The notes under the pieces: model-generated
The model's database searches: none
Seen by the model: only the letters and a program-made list of their open reading frames with translations
What the model was told of the DNA's origin: nothing
Shown here: positions 8,018 through 13,018 of the stretch, piece after piece
How positions within the stretch are numbered: position 1 is the first letter of the stretch
Layout: every line of letters begins with the position of its first letter
Source of the DNA: Ichthyophonus hoferi
Taxonomy: Eukaryota > Opisthokonta > Ichthyosporea > Ichthyophonida > Ichthyophonidae
Reading direction: 5' to 3'
NCBI GenBank assembly: GCA_002751075.1
Contig: NAOQ01000732.1
Span: 1-13,018 of the forward strand
Length of the DNA: 13,018 nucleotides
Position numbers and translations under genes: made by a program

Positions 8018-11000
8018 GATGGACCGCCTCTCCCTTAATTCTGGGTGGGCGTTGAAAAGGAGAAAGAGAGAATCGTGCAGCTGCCGTCCGACTTTTCTGT
8101 GTCGCCTTTCAGTCTCGAGAACGGCATTCGCATTTAAGTCATTTGATTGGTGTATATATTATTGGATAATAGGAGTTCCAATAAATTCTCTTGATCTTCT
8201 TTTTAACTAGATTGATCTGGGAATTATAACCTTGTTTACGCAAAATTAATACTATTATAATGAAGCCTGATACTTTATCCTGTCAAATCATGCCTTAGGA
8301 AGGGCGAACCATATTGTAGTCTACAGTACAATACTACTGGCTAGGATAGTCATTAGTAATGTCCAATATTTGTTCAGAATGTTAGATAATCAGAAAATCG
8401 CTAAGAATGAGTGACCATTTTAATTAATAAAGAAAAACTTACTCTTCTCATCGCCTCCTGTGTTAGGATTAAAGGGGCTGTTTCATACTCCTAGAACATT
8501 GATGTAGAGAAAGGTAAAATATGAAGTAAGGCCTAACTCCACAAAAAAAATCTTGAATCGGGAAATACTTCCTTATCACATAATACCAAGGAGTATCAGT
8601 AAACATTTAATTTTGCATGTATTTTATACAATCACAGGAAAGAAAATATTACCTCCTAATCTGAGTAATTATCATTTATTTGTTTAATCTTATTTTAAAC
8701 TAGTCCATTCCAAAGACGGGTTATAAGTAGTGATAAAAACTCGAGTCATATTATTAATGCCACTTCAATCAAACGGCATCGCTAAATCTGCTCTAATTTT
8801 TAATGCATGTACGCAAAACCAGTAGATTCGTGAGTAAATGTTGGAATGTAATGATTCACCTTTATGAAAATAAATTAATCTGACCTGGGCCATTTCCAAT
8901 TGCATCTATATCAGAAAGGCAATACCAACAGGAAATCAAGTTTGGTGTCCAAATATGAACACTTTCATTAATAAATTAAACTATTAATAAAAAAAATATG
9001 GTAAAAAACACACTTCAATAGGTTACTGTTCAGTAAAATACTATCCTAAACCAGGTTAAGACAATGGAGTGGAACATATTTACTGCCCGATTGATACACC
9101 TAGTGTGAAGGAAAAAGCGTGACTGCTGCAATATATCACATTTTAATCCAATCCTTTATTCTATAAATAAATAGAACGCCATGCTAATTTTATCGCGCTA
9201 TCATAACTTTTTTAAGATCTTTCTGAAGTTATTATCGATATGTAATACCTGAACATCGAACATCATAGCGTAGTAACATTTGCGTTTATCTAAATCATCT
9301 AGAATACAACTTTATTATCCAATAGGATATCATTTCAATGACTCTATTGGCTCAAAATCTTAAATTTGATTAACAAGATCCAAATCAAAGTATTAATTAT
9401 CTTGGTATCAGAAACCAATCAGAGATGAAGCACATGCCAGTAGATGGTATGCAGGTTGGCCCTAGTAAGTTAAATATGATTTAATATGTATCTTTTATAA
9501 AATTGAATAAAACACTCTTAAGGGACCTTTTAGATATTTAATATTCATCTTAATTTATAAAAAAATATTTATATAATTTGTGATATAATTGAGAGATATT
9601 TTATTTAAACCAAAGTAGTTTGGAAATGATCATTTTGGTAAAAATCAAGGAAGTGTTTATTTAATCAGAGTCTATTTAATGCATATTATTTGAAATAAGT
9701 AAGACTGAAAAAAAAAAACAAAAAAAAAAACAAAAAAAAACAATGTGATTATTCATTAAACCTAAATAATAATAAAATTGAAAAATGGAAGTGTCATATA
9801 AGGAATCTGTTTATTTTTCAATATTTAAAAGGACACCAGAGTAGGTTTAAAAAAGAAACTCAATATAGAAGTTCCAGTTAGCGAATGAACAACACAGTAA
9901 TTAAATATTTATAAAGTATTGTGAGAAATATAATACACTATACTATGGTTTCCCCATTATACTAAATTTTTATTTATCGTTAAACAAAAATAAGAGCTAA
10001 GATAAAATAAATGTGTAACAATAACATTGTAATTGCCAATGTATGTATCCTTGCATACAAATATTCATTTGATGTAGACTTCCCACATTGGATTATTACG
10101 AGTTATTTATAAAAGTTGTTCCCATTTATAAAAAAATATATATATGAAAAAGCGTTGTATTTTGATCACATAAAGCTTTTTATATTTTAGTCTATGCCCA
10201 ATTAGAAATATATATATATGTATATATATATCAGCAATAATTAGTTTCTGTGGCAAGATCGTTCAACTCCGGATGAACATGTAGATCGGGCGAAGTACTG
10301 GCAACAAGCAGATCATGAAATGATTGACCCATTATTTATTATTAGTTGATAGCACCACAACATTCTTAATTAGGTAAATTTATTGGTCAATACATAGAAT
10401 TTGAGTAGTAGAATTAAATGAGATAATTAGCTATAGAGCCAATCTGTGGTCCTATTGATGATGATGAACCGAACTATGATTGACACCCGCGATAAATGCA
10501 CGTTGCAGGAAAAAGAAAAAGAAAAAAATAACAACTAATAATAAACACGGGTTAATGACGTTTTAATCATTATAAAACAAAGCTTTGCATTTCTTATAGG
10601 TATAAAATTTATCTTAATGATTAAAGGATAATTGTTCCGCACTCTATAATCATCGTATTTTTAATGCAGTGTCTAAATCAGTACTAGTACTTGAGGATAA
10701 GCACCAGTGTTCTGAGAATCTTTCTCTTACTGACAACACAAAACAAAATTCAAATTACTATACTTTCTATTATAAGATTGCATCTACATTATTATATTTG
10801 TCTAGGTTATACGCATACATAAAAATGAAACAAAAATACGTATATATAAAAATCCAATTGGAAATGCATTAAAAATATAACAGAATAGTCAGAAAATCTT
10901 TAGTACAAACAAATGATCTCAAAAATTACTTTACTCTACTTTCAAATATTGCTTTATGTTTTCAAGCAACAGGTTTTGGACTCGTAGATCATTTTTAGAA

Positions 11001-11629
11001 CCATTGGTAAATGGCTCTGAGCATGTTCTACATGACTCAAGTAAAATCGCTAAGATGCAATTATAATTGGATAAAATTACAGCATGGGGAATGCGAACAA
11101 GATCTACATTGCCATTAGTCTAAATAAAGTAGATTATATTTACATGGCGTCATTGATTAACTAACTGTTTCATAAGAGTATGTGTTATGCATATCAAACT
11201 CTGCATATGGAAATGATAAGGCCATTAAAAAAATGCATTACACTACTGAATTGCATTAGGTGAACAAACTGAAGTATGTTATATTTTAACAATATTGATT
11301 GTGCTTAGTGTCCTATCTGGGTATTGAAAGGCCCATTACTGATTCCTATTCCTTGAGTAGGATGTAATCTGCTTATTAGCTCATGTATAGTAGGCCAAAA
11401 TTTGAAAGACCTGCCTTCTCTTTTTTGAAATTAATAATTGCATATTTGAGTATTATATTATGCCTTTATCAATATTTTTTTGAATGAAAAGTTACACGTA
11501 TTGATAATCATGGCAACTATCACAGCATACTTTAGGTTTTCAAGTATTAAGATAATTAGATGAAACGGTATCCCAGTATGCCAATGGACTCAACTATCTC
11601 AAATTTATTTTCATTGCACAACATGGTAT
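7755..11629 (-). CDS. Gene X: unrecognised multi-exon gene, 3' eleven exons
   Basis: Candidate exons with GT..AG borders and mutually consistent phases: 11567-11629, 11340-11417, 11166-11200, 10940-11119, 9434-9461, 9249-9298, 8885-8905 (21 nt), 8443-8490, 8012-8113 and 7755-7883 (the longest intron is 9462-10939). Together they read about 243 codons to TGA at 7755-7757. The best are 10940-11119 (60 codons; VDLVRIPHAVILSNYNCILA, then LRVQNLLLENIKQYLK), 9249-9298 (DLDKRKCYYAMMFDVQ), 8443-8490 (EYETAPLILTQEAMRR) and 8012-8113 (RRHRKVGRQLHDSLFLLFNA then [12 protein letters not shown]). The composition is that of a soluble helical protein, with no signal peptide or obvious catalytic motif. I do not recognise the family. 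The weakest borders are the acceptors of 8012-8113 (CTCGAG, poor pyrimidine tract) and 11340-11417. The 5' end is not defined. Codons are AT-rich, unlike RPS6. Confidence 0.6.
8012..8113 (-). other. Exon shared by gene X and RPS6
   Basis: These 34 codons are open in the same frame as the RPS6 ATG AAG that forms its last two codons. Gene X would use all of it; RPS6 would use the 3' part from its own transcription start (about 8070), with ATG AAG coding. The shared donor is AAG|GTTAGC at 8011. The exon is much richer in G+C than its surroundings, as expected for coding sequence. Confidence 0.55.
8018..8070 (-). promoter_or_regulatory. 5' TOP-like tract and 5' leader of RPS6
   Basis: On the minus strand a pyrimidine tract CTCTCTTTCTCCTTTTC spans about 8070-8054, followed by an AACGCCCACCC leader and ATC ATG AAG. 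TOP mRNAs of translation-machinery genes start at a C in such a tract, and RPS6 is a standard example, so I infer a transcription start near 8070. Inverted CCAAT boxes occur further upstream on the minus strand (about 8145-8180). The same bases are also open in the frame of gene X (codons for SLFLLF), so the tract could alternatively be just coding sequence. Confidence 0.55.
9462..10939. other. Long AT-rich interval, probable gene X intron
   Basis: About 1.5 kb without a well-supported exon. It holds an oligo(A)/C run at about 9707-9742 and a TATA-type run at about 10208-10231. A 34-codon open stretch on the minus strand starts at an ATG at 10332 (MGQSFHDLLVAS), but no acceptor precedes it. 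A 67-codon open frame on the plus strand at 10669-10872 shows only AT-driven composition. Confidence 0.5.
9707..9742. repeat. Oligo(A) run with regular C interruptions
   Basis: Three runs of about nine to eleven A separated by single C residues. It is a simple-sequence tract inside the probable intron. No target-site duplication or SINE/LINE body was found next to it. Confidence 0.8.
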
Positions 11630-11721
11630 CTCAGCATGGAAAAATACGTATATGGAATAGTTGAAAGCACTTGACTCAATGAATATACAGTAAGATCTAT
11701 ACATAACCATTGGGCCAGTAC

Positions 11722-12699
11722 TATTCAATGATCCAATGCAATAAGTTGCCAGCTAATGTTATTGATCTTTTAGAGGTGACCTTGTGATAAAGTGCTAACA
11801 CCTCATACCAGGAGTAATATTGTTTTATGATATAGTTTCCACAATGAATAAACTTTATTTATTTTTTTCTTTTTTCTGATGTGAAATTATAAAAACTTTC
11901 CATATAGTGCAATAGTGTATGGCTTCTAGTGGTTGTTGGCTGACATTCTACATGTAGTAAACATCTGGTCTACATTATGGTCTACACCTAAACTAATAAA
12001 TTATATTATCAGCCAAACCAAAAAGAAAAACATGAAGAATAAAGATTGGTAGTAGCTTGTGCGCGTAGAGTACAATAAAATAAAACCCCAATGATAATTG
12101 ATTGTTTAAATATTCACGGCGAAAGCTTAATGATCAAAAGTAATCGAATCAATAGTCTATAATTCTCACAGGATAGAATTGTAGTATATGTAATACGATC
12201 TAGATTCATACTACCTTCGGAAAGACAGTTATAAAAACATAAATATCATGTTATCTGAAGTATCCTATAAGTAATAATTGTAAGAATTGATTAGATTTTA
12301 CTATGGGAAAAAATTCAGAGGCTGAAGACAGACTTGTGAAAGTGTATTCTGGGTATATTTGCATTTTCATTTGTAAATCGATCTACACGATTGATTTAAA
12401 TGAAACGCAGGAATAAGTAAGATGCTGTTCTAGATTATTTTGAATTCCAAGAGAATCTAGCTCTTCAAGTGCATTAAAGATTTTGATGTAATCCGTCCAA
12501 GATTTTGTAAGCACAGAACGACAGGTCTGATATAGGCTTCATCTAGGATCGAATCAGGTCCTCCACTCAATTGTAATTGCCTTGTCTCAATGAAACATAA
12601 TTACATGATTGCATACACATCTGAGTACTTACATGGTGTATACCTAAACAAATGTAGGCTTGCCCATCTTGCTGCTTCGGCATACGAGAATACGGAATC
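11722..12699 (-). CDS. Probable further 5' exons of gene X (provisional)
   Basis: More open blocks with splice-like borders on the same strand. 12644-12699 reads DSVFSYAEAARWASLHLF and ends AG|GTATAC. About 12389-12536 contains SWTDYIKIFNALEELDSLGI then QNNLEQHLTYSC, and has strong coding character. 11952-11992 reads LGVDHNVDQMFTT after a T-rich acceptor. 11722-11794 reads LYHKVTSKRSITLAGNLLHW then IIE. The last two fit each other in phase (1 to 2). I could not find a chain that links all four to the exon at 11567-11629, so at least one exon or border is missing or wrong. They are most simply the upstream part of gene X, whose start may lie beyond the window. Confidence 0.45.
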
Positions 12700-12966
12700 C
12701 TTACATTATGAGACTCAGAATATTTTCAAATTTATGATCTAAGTGTGAATAATAATAAGCATGAAGATGGAAGAAAAATTTCAAAATTGAACCAGAGCAA
12801 AAAGAAAAAGAATTCATAATTATATTGGTATTTTAATTCCATAAATATGTTTAAAACTAATCATGAGACTATAAACCCGAGACTATAAACCCAAATAAAA
12901 AGAATCCAATGAACTTTTTTATGTAAGGAAAATCTAGGAAAAATACAATGAAGCAGTGAAAAGGAT
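12700..12966. other. AT-rich right flank
   Basis: No exon is supported here. The one notable item is a perfect tandem duplication of the 14-mer gagactataaaccc at 12865-12892. The sequence may be an intron or the 5' flank of gene X. Confidence 0.4.
12865..12892. repeat. Perfect 14-bp tandem duplication
   Basis: Two adjacent identical copies of gagactataaaccc. Their identity suggests a recent duplication by slippage. Confidence 0.9.
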
Positions 12967-13018
12967 AAAAAAAAAAAAAAAAAAAAAAATACGGGTTTTT
13001 TTTTTTTTTTTTTTTTTT
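12967..13018. repeat. A23 / T23 inverted homopolymer pair at the window end
   Basis: A run of 23 A (12967-12989), the six bases tacggg, then 23 T to the last base. The two runs could form a long A:T hairpin. Its position at the edge of the sequence suggests a contig end, where assembly is unreliable. Confidence 0.9.

Noticed and set aside
8004-8210. 68-codon plus-strand frame over the RPS6 start region
   Set aside because: It lies antisense to the shared exon and has no supporting features.
9402-9453. Plus-strand exon-like block between TATCAG and CAG|GTTGGC
   Set aside because: Only about 13 codons with no partner exon on the plus strand; it overlaps the minus-strand exon at 9434-9461, which fits a chain.
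10251-10290. GTTCAACTCC resembling a tRNA B box
   Set aside because: The flanks do not form a T-arm stem and no acceptor or D arm is present.
10224-10332. Minus-strand frame starting MGQSFHDLLVAS, possible myristoylated start exon
   Set aside because: It could join the exon at 9298 through a GTACTT donor, but the exon at 9434-9461 gives an equally good join and links to the strong exon at 10940-11119. No acceptor precedes it.
10445-10500. TGATGATGATGA run resembling a C/D snoRNA C box
   Set aside because: No matching CTGA D box or terminal stem at a suitable distance.
10669-10872. 67-codon plus-strand frame
   Set aside because: Composition is explained by AT-rich sequence (K, Y, N, I, S); no domain, and no splice or start context that stands out.

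Overview
This is a stretch of AT-rich nuclear DNA from a eukaryote. The genes are split by many short spliceosomal introns with GT..AG ends. All four genes I can support lie on the minus strand, so they read from right to left. A cortactin-like gene together with an opisthokont-like RPS6 points to Holozoa (an animal or, given the compact loci, a unicellular relative) or another early opisthokont. I could not test this, and the species is not identified.

Layout, in the direction of transcription. (1) About 12.7 to 7.75 kb: a many-exon gene (here 'gene X') that I do not recognise. Its 3' eleven exons form a phase-consistent reading frame of about 243 codons; more exons probably lie up to 12.7 kb or beyond the window. 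(2) 8017 to 5714: ribosomal protein S6, five coding exons, 246 aa, complete, with a 5' TOP-like pyrimidine tract about 50 nt before the start codon. (3) 5590 to about 5114: a small unrecognised gene of about 69 aa squeezed between RPS6 and the next gene. (4) 3853 to 556: a short cortactin-like gene, six exons, 196 aa, with the acidic Arp2/3-binding motif, a single cortactin repeat and a charged helix, but no SH3 domain in the window.

The most striking feature is at 8012-8113. The RPS6 start exon (only ATG AAG) is the 3' end of an open, in-frame exon of gene X. Both genes appear to use the same splice donor (8011). Gene X splices to an acceptor at 7884 inside RPS6 intron 1; RPS6 splices to 7469. 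A read-through transcript would join gene X in frame to RPS6.

The rest is repeats and spacer: a 12-bp tandem array at the left end, a CATA microsatellite and a 494-bp MITE-like element in cortactin introns, a 32-bp minisatellite upstream of cortactin, and an A23/T23 inverted homopolymer pair at the right end. I found no tRNA, rRNA, CRISPR array or virus-derived element.
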